DNA of 64,000 bases from Jackrogersella multiformis (lineage: Eukaryota; Ascomycota; Sordariomycetes; Xylariales; Hypoxylaceae), in NCBI GenBank assembly GCA_902806575.1, contig CADCXD010000005.1:2418001-2482000 (forward strand), given 5' to 3'. Positions 1 through 10,797 of the stretch are shown in pieces (position 1 is the first letter of the stretch; each line of letters begins with the position of its first letter). Position numbers and translations under genes: made by a program. The notes beneath the pieces are model-generated. The model made no database searches. It was not told the DNA's origin and worked only from the letters and a program-made list of their open reading frames with translations.

Positions 1-2250
1 GGCATCTCCGTTGGGAAGCATGTCTAGGTCGGGTTGCAAGGCACAGCTAATCACGATAGTTAGTGTCTGATGTACCATCGTCGTTGCGGAATTTCACTTA
101 CGCTCCTATGACTTCTTTATACCAGTCGCGATCCATGTCCTTCCCAAAGAGGATGTTATTCCGGACACTTGCGTTCTGAATCCAGGCATATTGTGGACAA
201 AAAGCCCTCGAGGCACCTAATACGACCTCACCTGATGTCTTCCGCATGTCACCAGCAAGCGCAGCGAGTAAAGAGCTCTTTCCACATCCGACGGTTCCGA
301 TGACTGCAACTAACTCGTTTCTCCCAATCTCGATGTTCAAATCTTGGAGTTTGAAAGGCTCACGTTCCTCCACGAGTGTACTTGCTGTATCTTCGGAATT
401 CTCCGAGTGTATCCCGCCGTTGCCTGCCTCGGAAACTTTTATACCCTGTTGTGGAGGACCCCCTTTGCCTTTCTTTTCATTCTCGGATTGTTGGGTCGGC
501 GTCCTCTCCCAGGTGAAAGTGGCATCGTGCATCTCAACCGCATTCTGCCCTTCAGGTTGTAAGACGACATCTTCCTCCTGCTCTTCGGATAGCATGAATT
601 CCTGGATACGTTTAAGGGAGGACCAAGCGTCTACCGTCTGGCCGATGACAAGGGGGAGCAAATTTAGAGGCATCCGTAAGCCGTTGAAGAGAGCAAGAGA
701 GGAGAAGACTTGCGCGGCGGGAAGGCCGTGATCGGTCAGCGAGTAAGTTATGAATGATAACATGGAAGCATAGATGGGAAGCGACATGCTGACGGCGTTT
801 ATGGCGTTTCGAATCGACAGGAGGACTTGAATGGCGTGGATCTCTCGAGCACGGATATCCCCGAGACGTTTTAGGAAGGCCCCTTCCCAGCCGAAATACT
901 TGACAAAACGGACTGACTGCAATATTTCCTGCGTTAGGCTTACACGCTGGTCTGTTATTTTGTTTATCGCGGCTCTGCGCCTAAATAGCAACCGAATTGC
1001 TCTAGTCAAGGCCGGAACACCGATGACCAGGACTCCGAAGCCGGCGAGAGCGCTGTACGTCAGATTGATAATAAGGACGATGAGAGTTATGATGCATGAA
1101 ATTGGCGCGGTCCAAATCATGTGGAACATGGCGGAGGCTTGATCCACACGGTAGGTATCAACGCTCATTATGTTCACAATCTTTCCATTACTCCAGCCAG
1201 TGCCGTCACCAGAGATGCCCGCCTTGTCTATTTTTGGGCCTGCGTCGGGTTCTTCTGGTTTCTCTGTTTTGTTATTTGCAGTCTCTTTCCCTTTCTCCCC
1301 TTGCCCATTCTCTGCTGTGCCGTTTTGAAGATCTTTACCACCAGCTCTCGCCCGGCCGGATAATATCATGGATTTCTCGAAGATGAGACTGATAAGGACA
1401 GCACGCGACTGCCCTCCAATAATCATGCCGCGATAGATGAAATGGTTGACTCCTAAGCTCTGGAGAATCTGCATGACGGTCACGCCAATAACTAAGCCGA
1501 TTCCTGTGCTGATCTCGGGAGGTGGTTGCCCATTCTGAGATGCGTCCCATGCTTCCTGAGCAAAGTTGATCAGGTAGCGCAGAGTGAAAGGAGACATGAC
1601 CTGGAAAATGGACGAGCAGAGTTGGCAGAAGCCACCTATCCAAAACTCCCAGAAGAAAGTCTCGTGTAGTGCCCAAAGCAGTGGGTACTTGTCACCATTC
1701 TTGGTTCGTCTCTCGAACGATTCTCTCGTCTTAGCTGTCATCCCCTCGGTTGCCCGATTGGGGTTCACCAGCCAGAGGTCGTCTTGTTCTAAGGGCCGTT
1801 TATACCCTACCTAGAATTTTATCAGTACGACGTGGTTAAGGCAGACATGTCAATACGGGTAATTACATTCATCAGGGGAGCCATCCATTGGAACGTCAGC
1901 CTGCTCAAGAAGCCAGCACCGTACTCCCTCGAGACTAGGCGCTCCTTGGGAACAGGCGGTATTGAACCCCATAGTAAGGGGTTTAGTGCCTTGTACCATG
2001 ACTTCTTCGCTGGTACGGACGTTCTTGTGGCAGTGCGAGTGATTGCGCTTGTGTCGGTGGCATAGCTGTGAGTGCGTTTCAACTCCTCACGGTTAGCCCG
2101 TTTCTCATCGGACTCTTCATGTTTTCGGATCTCTTCTTCGGGATCATCGTAATCAGAGACCGGCGTTGCTGGCTCAGAGTTGCCAGTGTTATCGACATCT
2201 GCAAGTGGATCGGCCGGTTTTATTTCTCTTCCCTCAGTTTCACGTGCCAT
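1..2250 (-). CDS. yor1: YOR1-type ABC-C transporter, N-terminal part (truncated by window edge)
   Basis: This is the N-terminal part of a multidrug-resistance/MRP-family (ABCC) exporter of the plasma membrane, most like fungal YOR1 (oligomycin and organic-anion resistance). The exons read 2250-1867, 1810-102 and 46-1, continuing beyond the left edge. The first intron (56 nt) joins PLMN to VGYKRPLE, and the second joins VIGA to CALQPD, a junction typical of YOR1. The N-terminus is charged and polar, followed by the first transmembrane domain with hydrophobic segments around residues 170-450. The first nucleotide-binding domain has Walker A GTVGCGKSS near residue 634 and a Q-loop around QYAWIQNASVRNNILFG. 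The start was taken at MARETE (2250) rather than an ATG five codons upstream, because its context is better (ACGTGAA on the plus strand does not decide it). The second transmembrane domain and second NBD must lie outside the window. The family is secure; the exact substrate is not known. Confidence 0.88.
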
Positions 2251-4497
2251 AATAATATGGCCCAAAAAGTAGCTTAAGACTTACTCGCAGCGTAATGCGA
2301 GAACGACGAAGTTATATCAAGTGTATGTAAGCTAGTATACTTGATATCTTAAAGCTTGCTTGATGTTTAATACCGAGAGAGTACCTAGGTATTTATAAGC
2401 AAATATTTATGTTTGCTGGTAACAAAGCAAGAAGAGGCGAATGCGGTGAGCTCCACAGACGACTGACAATAGGGACTTTATGAGCGGCAACAAGAAACGG
2501 GATTGGTTGCTTGTTTGTCCCCAGAGATAACTTATAACGTTCTAAATGCTGACCACTTATATAGATAACATAGCTGTTTAGATGAAGATATATGCAAGTG
2601 GATATAGTAAGAAGAGAGTGAGTGTCTGATATCTCCAAGTATCCAGGTAGGTAAAATAATAAATCTGGATTTTAACCGCAACAAATTAGGAAGGACCCTT
2701 TGACTTTAGTATTTATGATGCTTCCATCTGTCGGCCCCGCCACCCGGACTTGACTCCACCCGAAAAGAACTAGGTAGGTCTTATAGTACATGTTGTACGG
2801 GGTAGCTACTACCTAGGCAGCTATGTACAGTATAGAGCTAAGAGTTAAGAGCTAAGAGCTAAGAGAATGCGACTATACGCAAGTCATATCGAGTCAACCA
2901 TGGCCCGGGATTGAGCAGGTACGAATTGGCCAACAACCGGGTGCTTAGAATGGAACTCTCACCAATCATCTTCTGTATAATACGAATCGGCATATAGTTA
3001 AAGAGGCGGCAAGGTGATATTTTTTCCTCTCGCTCTCGCTCTCGTTCTTTTTTTCTCCTTTCTCTCGTTCTTTTCCCCCCGGTCCTCTTCATCTCGGTGG
3101 ATGATGGGCGGCTTTTGCGAAACTCGCCGATGACGCACGGATGCCGAGTTCGCGGCATGGATAATTATATAAATAAATAAATAAATAAATAATTTCAATA
3201 ATAAATGCAGAGTTTTACATTCATTTCCTGCTTAGTCCATTGGCTCACTAGTGCAAAAGTCGGTAAGACAACACGACATGAGACTTCCCGTTTCCGACTT
3301 ACACTACACTAGTGTAGTCCTTTCTTTGCTACGAAACCGACCTCCTTCCAAACCCGTTCCCGAACCCCGGGTTCCACTCGGGACTAGATTTCGACATCAG
3401 GTATTAGGAGGCAGGGAGGTAAGTAAGTAAGTAAGAATGTTTCCATACATGCATACATGCATGCCTGTCACAACCAGTGCCGAAGCCCTTGCGGCGTATT
3501 TCTTATCTATGCGTTCGAACCGGGTTTTCCCCTTCCTGCCGTCGGGATTGGTCAATTAATGATAATGACGATGGTAATAATAAGAATAATAATACTTCAC
3601 CGCGGATGGCGCTCGTTTTCGTGAACTGTTACATCCCTAGTACTATGTATAGGTAGGGAGGAAAGTGGGTTAGCCGGTCTGGGGCAGAGTTAAGCTTTGC
3701 TGGTAGGACGCTAACCGACGACTCAGTCTGCTAGCCTGGCTACGTATACCCTAGCCCCCCCTATGTACCTGGAGGGATTAAAACTAACCTATGGCTATAG
3801 TACAGTAAGTAGCTTACGTATGTACCTCCCAAGCGTACTAGGTACCTAGGTAGTTACCTACCCGACACCGGCCCCGGCGAGGGGATTCCGATCCGATCTG
3901 AGGAGGCTTGGCTCGGGCTGCGGCGGAGTTTAGGAATACCTCTTTAAAGGCTGTCTGATTTGTAATGCCTACAGTTGGCTAGTATTTATCTCCCGCAGGA
4001 CTTTACTTTAGTTCCTACCAGACCTCTTCCAATGCTGGTTCGGATAACTTGCGTATACCGATGTTGCGAGAAAGACTATGGATGGCATCAGATCCCCAGA
4101 GGATTATACTATGTATTCAATTAAATGTCCGACGTACACTGCACGTGCCATTAGTTATACAAACCAACCTAAATATGACCACAGACATCGCGCTGCGTTG
4201 TACAAGGAGGTAGGTATACTGCAGTGTCCTGTTACACATCACGATAACCCGCTCAAGGCGCCGTGAAGCACATTTGTTAGCCTTGCGTGTATTGATAAAC
4301 ACCATCGTATTATCACCTTCCATATCTATGCCGTTTTCTGATAAACACCGTCCCGATATCTGCTAGAGGTACAAAGTCTGGTTAGGCCATACCAAACCCA
4401 CTTGAAAAGCGAAACAAATACCTACGCAGGCAGCGACACGCTACTGGCCATGGTAGCATCATCGCTGCTGCAATCCCATGCTCACTTTCCGCAACTT
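2251..4497. other. Intergenic region, no supported gene
   Basis: About 2.2 kb lies between the yor1 promoter and the 3' end of ies1. It is AT-rich and includes scattered TACCTAGG-type motifs, a CT-rich tract near 3020-3075, short tandem repeats and an imperfect inverted repeat with CACTAGTG ends (3246-3314). No open frame here has convincing codon structure, splice sites or a recognisable protein. Confidence 0.6.
3169..3192. repeat. AAAT tetranucleotide microsatellite
   Basis: About six tandem copies of a TAAA/AAAT unit lie in the intergenic DNA. A second short tetranucleotide run (AAGT units) lies at 3420-3435. Confidence 0.85.
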
Positions 4498-6600
4498 TTA
4501 TGAACTATCCGAGCCGTCTGAGCCATCCAAACCTAGTAACGCCTTTCCGATATTATCGATGTCGTCAGAGTCGTCTTTGACCTCGCCCTCGCCCTCACCG
4601 TCACCGTCGCCTTCACCTTCACCTTCACCTTCACCCTCTTCGCCCCCGCTGCCAATACCTAGGAGTTCCTTCTCCATAGGGTCTAAGTCATCTGCATCCT
4701 CCATAGTGACATCGCCGTTGGTATTGCCATTTGACTTCGTCTTAATCATGTCCATCTTTTCTGGGCTGTCGTTACCACCGTCGTCGGCTTGCATGTCTGG
4801 CGAGGCATAGTCCGACGGTGGACCTGCAACACGTCTCTTGGCTATCGACACAACCCCTAATTCGGGTCGACCATCCCAACGTCTTAGCCGCCGATCCGCC
4901 CTCCTGAGCGAGGCCGCGTAAGATGCGAACTCTTCGCCGAAATCATCCTCTTCCTGGTTGAGTTGGCAGAGACCACCGAAGCCTCGGTCTATGAAGGGGT
5001 GTTTCTGTTCCCTATGTGACATCATGTACTCTTCTTCATCGCTGTCTATGAGCGCGTCCTTCATCGCCGCCAAACGGCGCTTTGCACGCATGATCGCTCC
5101 CTCTTGCCGACGTGACTTTCGGGCACGATGATGCTGTCTTCGTAGTCCGCGGCCGAGGATGTGTTCAACCCGCTGGTTCCGGTTCCGCTCTACTGCGAGT
5201 TGATGGGCGGTGGGGGGGCGTGGTTTTCTGGGGACTATGCCTTCAATGACATGAGATCCCGGTCCCGCAGGCGAGGAGCCTTCGAATATTAGGTGCTTCA
5301 GGGGTGCCCCTCCTCGTCGCACAGTGCTACTAGCACCAATGCGCGACAAGGCCCTCGGCGGCGGTGTGGACCGTGTGCTATCCAGATCCGACTCGTGTTT
5401 TGACGGACGTATCCGGGGGAGGATAGCCGCGGTAGGTCCTTCATCGGGTATAATCCTTCCTCTAGAGCCTCGCTTGTTTTGGTGGTCTGCTAAGTAGGCT
5501 TGGTCGGCTGCGATGATTTTTGCTCTGTGGCTCTGCTTCTCCCGCCCGAATTCGATCTCCTCATGTGGGTCAATATTCTCATGTTCCTCTTCTTCAGCCG
5601 TCATCTCTTCCATACGCGGAACTCCCTGATTTGCGACCTCGGTGCCGTAATCGACTCCCGCGCCAAACGGATTCTCTTCGCAGCCTTCTTCTGTAAAGTC
5701 AGACTCGAGATAGAACCACATCAACCACAGGAAAGCTCTCGCGCGGGATTTGCTCGTATAGTTCGTCTTCATTATGAGGTCGTGAAACTCGCCGCCGGAT
5801 GGGAAGTGTAACTCTGCGATATAAGATGCTTGCTGGCATATGAGGAAAATGAGATTAACTGGGTTCGACCGAGGAGGATCCTTTCCCTTAAATTCGCCCA
5901 ACTCGTGTGGCTCTGGTCTGTCCTCGGCTGCGCCTTTAAGGATAGACTTCAGTCTTGGCGCGTCTTGTAGCTGCTTGTAGGCGGATGCATCTTGATGAGC
6001 CTGTAGCGACGGGATGGCGTGATATGTTCGAAGCTGAGCTCGCATCTCGGGGAAAACTGCAACCAAGCCATTAGCAAAACACATACTCCTATATCGATAG
6101 AGGGGACAGGTACAGTTTAATGTCGTGTTCATCCGGCCCACGTTGACCAGCAGGCAGACCATGGCCATACTCTTCGCGGCTTCTCGGTCACTAAGCAATT
6201 TGTCTCGGAGAACCTTGCTTGTCTTGCTACTTCGGGCCATAGTGTCGATGTATAGGTCTGCGAAACTCTGCTTCTCCTTGCTGTCTCCTATAGGTTCGTA
6301 GCTGTTCGTAAAGACCTTGTTGTCGTCGTCGAAAACAGCTTTAAGGAAGTCGTATTGGATGTCTCTTCTCCATAGTGGCTCTCCATCTTCCTTCTTGAGA
6401 TGTCTTATCTTGCCTACGGTGGGATATGACGATGACCCGGCGGCACCGGATGACTTGTTCCTTGATCGTTTACTGCCATGTCCAGATTCGGACCTGATGA
6501 CACTGGCTTCGAGATTGTCGCCTGGTGTACTGTCCCTTGGGCCGCCACTAGAGGCGCGCGACCAGCGGCTGTGCTCAGGCGTGCCTTCTCTCGAAGCCAT
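4498..6600 (-). CDS. ies1: INO80 chromatin-remodelling complex subunit Ies1
   Basis: This single-exon 700-residue protein matches fungal Ies1, a nuclear, fungal-specific subunit of the INO80 ATP-dependent nucleosome remodeller. The conserved block begins around residue 63 with the signature LKKEDGEPLWRRDIQYDFL. It is followed by a helical region that includes CLLVNVGRMNTTLNC and a conserved segment RSNPVNLIFLICQQASYI near residue 240. The N-terminus is Ser/Arg/Gly-rich and disordered. The middle part contains a basic stretch (RRQHHRARKSRRQEGAIMRAKRR) consistent with nuclear localisation or DNA contact. The C-terminus is extremely acidic, with alternating Glu/Gly and Asp/Gly residues encoded by a tandem hexanucleotide array at about 4581-4637. 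The start ATG at 6600 is the first in frame and is followed directly by the Ser-rich N-terminus. No introns are needed. Confidence 0.87.
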   Translation of the reverse strand: MASREGTPEHSRWSRASSGGPRDSTPGDNLEASVIRSESGHGSKRSRNKSSGAAGSSSYPTVGKIRHLKKEDGEPLWRRDIQYDFLKAVFDDDNKVFTNSYEPIGDSKEKQSFADLYIDTMARSSKTSKVLRDKLLSDREAAKSMAMVCLLVNVGRMNTTLNCTCPLYRYRSMCFANGLVAVFPEMRAQLRTYHAIPSLQAHQDASAYKQLQDAPRLKSILKGAAEDRPEPHELGEFKGKDPPRSNPVNLIFLICQQASYIAELHFPSGGEFHDLIMKTNYTSKSRARAFLWLMWFYLESDFTEEGCEENPFGAGVDYGTEVANQGVPRMEEMTAEEEEHENIDPHEEIEFGREKQSHRAKIIAADQAYLADHQNKRGSRGRIIPDEGPTAAILPRIRPSKHESDLDSTRSTPPPRALSRIGASSTVRRGGAPLKHLIFEGSSPAGPGSHVIEGIVPRKPRPPTAHQLAVERNRNQRVEHILGRGLRRQHHRARKSRRQEGAIMRAKRRLAAMKDALIDSDEEEYMMSHREQKHPFIDRGFGGLCQLNQEEDDFGEEFASYAASLRRADRRLRRWDGRPELGVVSIAKRRVAGPPSDYASPDMQADDGGNDSPEKMDMIKTKSNGNTNGDVTMEDADDLDPMEKELLGIGSGGEEGEGEGEGEGDGDGEGEGEVKDDSDDIDNIGKALLGLDGSDGSDSS
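4581..4637. repeat. Coding hexanucleotide repeat (Glu-Gly tract of ies1)
   Basis: Imperfect tandem copies of a 6-nt unit (CTCGCC, TCACCG and TTCACC variants on the plus strand) encode the alternating acidic/Gly tail of Ies1. Such in-frame hexamers can change length without shifting frame. Confidence 0.85.
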
Positions 6601-8528
6601 GGCAAGTTATTACGGCAACGTAAATTGATGAAGGGTCGCGATGGAGGGTTGTGTTGGTTGATGAATGGGTGGTTCAGTCAGGCGCGTAGATTTGATGTCT
6701 ATGATGCCGACTTTCGCTCAAGGAAACGAGAGAGAGAAATAAAATGAAACTGCCCATAAATTGATGCTAGGCATGCGATACTAGCATGGATTCATTATTG
6801 AAAGTCTGGGCTGGGAGGGGGAAAAGGACAAAAGGGTTAGATGTCTGAGTGGAATGCGAAGATGCGAAGATGATCAATTTAAATTTAAGAAAATGTGCTG
6901 AATCAAAATCCTCACGCTCTATCTATGGTTTATGGTAGGTACCTACATACCTACTCACGTCGCGTCACCTAAACTTTGCACCTAAACTTTGCACCAAGGT
7001 TTGTACATATCCTAGGTACCTACCTAGGTACCTAGGGTACGCTAGGCACGTCAAGCAGGGGTTTAATGGGTTCCAAAGTTCAAACTCGACCCAACAGAAG
7101 GTACGAGCTTGGTTGTATTACCTAAGACAAGCTAGGCCGATAAGAATTAGGTAAGCATCGCGCATATAAGAATTTCTTTTTAACACATCTACACCGATTA
7201 TACCCGCTTTTTAATTACCTAGGTAAGTACCTACACTAAGTAGATATCCGCCAAATAAATATTACGCATCCAAGAATTACCTTTTGACGCATTTACAACA
7301 GGTTGCCTGTACGACTTTCAGTGTCGGCACCACTTGGTACGTACACCAGGCAAGTATTAATACGTATTGATGAATAGCTATCCAGCAATTTGCAACTACA
7401 CTACTAGTCCATATAGGATGTTTAAATCTCACAGCAATACAAGTAAGTACCTAGGCAACGCATATTCAGTATTAGCTGAGCAACTATTTCACATGATGCT
7501 TTGCGGTTCGTAATAAAAGGGGAACATTTTTTATTTGGGAAGTTCTCAGTCCGTCGTAGGTGGATTCTCTGATAGTCCACCACAGCGCGAAAAACCTCAA
7601 AGGGCCTGAAAGCGTCTCAGCCAATGTCCGCAAAAGCACTACCATTGGTGGCAGATGGGATTAAAAACAAATCCCTATTGCCCTTATCGTCAGAGCAGAT
7701 CCCAGAACTGCTTTCCATGTGTTGGAGAGGTCTGGAACCTATGCCTGCTCGCCGAGACGCCGTTTTTTGTGTATCGATCCTCCATCGAAAATTACCATTC
7801 TATGCTAATAGCCCTTTGCCGTGATTCCCTTACCATGGCGAGTCTTCTTGAGTAAGAAACCCTACCAACCAGAGAACCGAGAAATCCACTTTTGTCTATG
7901 ATGATGCCATCAACACGAATCCACGGCCATGCGATAACGCATTACCCATTCTATGGGAAAACGAGAAATAACCTCGGCCGGCTTCCAAAAGACAAATACG
8001 GGGTACATCGAGTGAGAGATCGTCATCGTCGTCAAGGTGCTGTGATAGACCATAATGCAGCACTTCTCTTCTAAGTGATGAATATCTCCGAAATTTCGTT
8101 CGTCAAAGTACGTGTTTGACCTCCAATCGTCTCATGCAGCTGCTCGCATATGCCCCCCTCGCAGTCTTCTATGGGTATCAAGTTGTGAGGGGCGCAGCCG
8201 AAACAAAGACAAATGCCGTCTATCGTATGCCGGAGTTCTAACTCGTAGAACTCGAAATGCGCCGGTCCCTTTTGGAGGCTGGAAGTCGGGTTGTACCGTA
8301 GGTATGCCGTAGAGATGAGTATGTTAAGTGTTCAGGGAAGAGTGTCGAAGAAATGACAGCAGAAAAAAGAGAGAAAAAAAAAAAGAAACCTTGCGTGACT
8401 CGGTTGTGAAAGTGAACAACAGAATATGACACCGTGAAATCTATGTACCGCATCGCGAATCTGCCTATTCCATCTCCGCATGCGGTTTGCAGGAGGGAAT
8501 ATTTAGGCATTCCCATGGGCTCTCAGGT
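6601..8528. other. Intergenic region, no supported gene
   Basis: About 1.9 kb contains the ies1 promoter and the ded1 3' flank. Around 6940-7270 it is dense in TACCTAGG/AGGTACCT motifs. Between about 7600 and 8300 the base composition is less AT-rich and short frames occur (for example 7624-7824), but none has a conserved motif, good splice sites or codon bias that I can support. Part of the right-hand end is probably the ded1 3' UTR. Confidence 0.55.
7009..7041. repeat. Example of self-complementary TACCTAGG motif cluster
   Basis: Overlapping copies of the octamer TACCTAGG and its permutations (AGGTACCT, CCTAGGTA). The octamer repeated in tandem is its own reverse complement, so each array is palindromic. 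Similar clusters occur at about 11640-11880, 13380-13680, 23270-23305, 23710-23840, 26638-26705, 37420-37560, 52735-52970 and 61975-62055. Confidence 0.85.
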
Positions 8529-10797
8529 TTACCACCAAGAAGCCTGACCACTGGGTCCACCAGGGTTACCATAGCTTCCAGAACCGTAGCCGCTTTGAGC
8601 AGCTCCACCTCCGTATGCTCCTGCTCCTCCGCCGTAGCCCTGGCTAGGAGGCGGCGCATTGAATCCGCCGCCGCCACCGCCGCCAGCGTAGTTGCCGGAT
8701 TGCTGAGGACCTCCAAAACCACCACCACCGAAGCCCGGGCCGCCGCCGCCGCCACCTCCGCCGCCGCCGCCGGCGTACTTTCGGAAGTCGCGGTTCGCAC
8801 CCTGGCCACGGCCACGGCCGCCGCCACCTCGGCCTCCACGGCCGCCGCCGCCGCCACCGAAAGAGCTCTCTCGGGCAATGGTCTCAAGGAAGGCCGGGAC
8901 TTCTTGGTTAGCTTCCTTCAAAAGCTCGAGAAGATCTCGCACAACACCGCGGTTTCCGCGGTTGAAAAATGCCGTTGAGTGACCCGTGTTTCCTGCACGT
9001 CCAGTACGACCAATCCGGTGGACATAATCGTCAATATCAGTAGGAAGATCGTAGTTAACAACGTGCGTGACGTTAGGGATATCCAAACCACGCGCGGCAA
9101 CGGCAGTGGCGACTAGAATCGGGCACCGTCCGTTTCGGAACATCTCTAGAGCGCGTTCACGCTCACGTTGGGTACGGTCACCATGAATTGAAGTCGCAGG
9201 GAAGTTCTGGTTGATCAAGAAGTCGGACAACGAATCCGCCATGCGCTTGGTCTCGACGAAAATGAGAGTGAGACCTGCGCCATGAGTGTGTAGGATATCT
9301 AGAAGAACAGAACGCTTGTCGACATCCTCAACGTACTCGACCTTCTGAGTGATGTTCTCAGAGGTTGAGCCCACACGACCGACCGAAAGGAAGACGTAAT
9401 CCTTGAGGAAATCACGGGCAAGCATCTGGATATCCCGGGGAAATGTGGCCGAGAACATGAGAGTCTGTCGGAGCTGAACACCGGGCATATCTTCGCCTTC
9501 GACAATACGACGGATCTGCGGCTCGAAACCCATGTCCAACATACGGTCAGCTTCATCGAGAACTAGGTATTTGATGTTCTGGAGTGAGATACGACCTCGC
9601 TCTATGAGATCGACAAGACGTCCAGGCGTAGCGACAAGGAGATCACAACCGCGCTCAATCTGACGAAGCTGAGAACCGATGTCCGCACCACCGTAGACCA
9701 CGCAGGGTCGGACCCAGGATCGATAGGCGAACTTGCGGGACTCTTCGTAAATCTGAGAAACCAGTTCACGAGTTGGGGCAAGGATAAGAGATGTGGGATA
9801 TGCCTTGCGTTGGCGACCATAACCACCGCCAGGTGCGCCGGCGGGAACAACAGAGGGGCCGGTAATGAAGGCCTGGGAAAGGATGGGGAAAAGGAAACCA
9901 CCAGTCTTTCCCGAACCAGTCTGGGCACAAGCCATGAGATCTCGTCCACCCATGACAATGGGGATAGAGTACTTCTGGACGGGAGTGGGAACTTTGTAAT
10001 GAGCTAGCTCGATGTTACGGATAAGGTGATCATCTAAAGGAGGGTTGCTGAAAGTGAGAACAGGGTCGGGAACGTCGTGTCCAGAGGCTTCGACAGGGAT
10101 GTCATCGTACTTCTCGAAATTGATACCAGTGTGCTGCTTTGACGGATCATCCGGGGTACCGAAGAGATCTCGCTCCATACGGGGGTTAGGAGGACCAGGA
10201 ATGTGCTTGCCGTCGCGCCACTGTCCGTCGCCAGAGCCTCTAGCATAACCACCACCGCCGCCGCCGCTACCGCCACTACCTCCAGCAGCAGCTGGGTTGC
10301 CGTAGGCATTGCGATCGAATTGTCGGCCGCCACCACCGCCGCCGCCGCCGTTGTTGTTATTCCAACCTCCAGGGCCTTGGCGCTGCTGCTGGGGAGGAGG
10401 AGGAAAGTTGGGAGCGCCTTCCCACCCAGGAGAGGGTCGAGCGTCGAAGCTGTTGTTACTGTAGAATCCAGTATGTTAGTAAAAAAAATTAAGAACTATT
10501 TCCATTCGATAGATTAGATGAAAAATTTGTGCATGCAAAAAATCGAATGCAAACATCGCGGCTATGAGGGATTACATACCCAGCCCAGGCGCTGCTGTTC
10601 AGGCCATTCATATTAGCTGGAGGAGGAGGGCCACCAGGAGGGCCACCAGGAGGAGGACCACCAGCACCCATAGGAGGTAGCGGAGGAGCGTTTCCAACGG
10701 CACCGACTTTGCCTCGCATATGAGGAGGGATGTAGGAACGAGGTTGGTTTTGCTGGTCGGCCAGACTCAAACCGCCCATGTTCAGTTGATCGGCCAT
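8529..10797 (-). CDS. ded1: ATP-dependent RNA helicase Ded1/DDX3 (DEAD-box)
   Basis: This translation-initiation RNA helicase unwinds mRNA 5' UTR structure together with eIF4F. The exons are 10797-10580 and 10458-8529 (121-nt intron, GTATGT donor, CTAAC branch), giving 715 residues. The N-terminus holds the eIF4E-binding-like SYIPPHMRGK block near residue 20 and Gly/Asn-rich low complexity. The core has a Q motif (YKVPTPVQKYSIP), motif I AQTGSGKT at 251-258, PTRELV, TPGRLVD, DEAD at 374-377, SAT in MFSATFP, RGLDIP and HRIGRTGR. All catalytic motifs are intact. The C-terminus is a long RGG/Gly-rich tail with final QASWW, typical of Ded1. The tail is coded by GCC/CCG-rich repeats, so the opposite strand shows an artefactual Ala-rich frame. 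The upstream ATG MADQLNMGGLSL fits the family N-terminus and fixes the start. Confidence 0.96.

Noticed and set aside
3500..3540. tRNA B-box-like GGTTCGAACGC on the minus strand
   Set aside because: No A box or acceptor stem at the expected distance; not a tRNA.
8487..8978. Ala/Thr-rich frame antisense to ded1
   Set aside because: It is the complement of the GGN-rich RGG tail of Ded1; composition explains the open frame.
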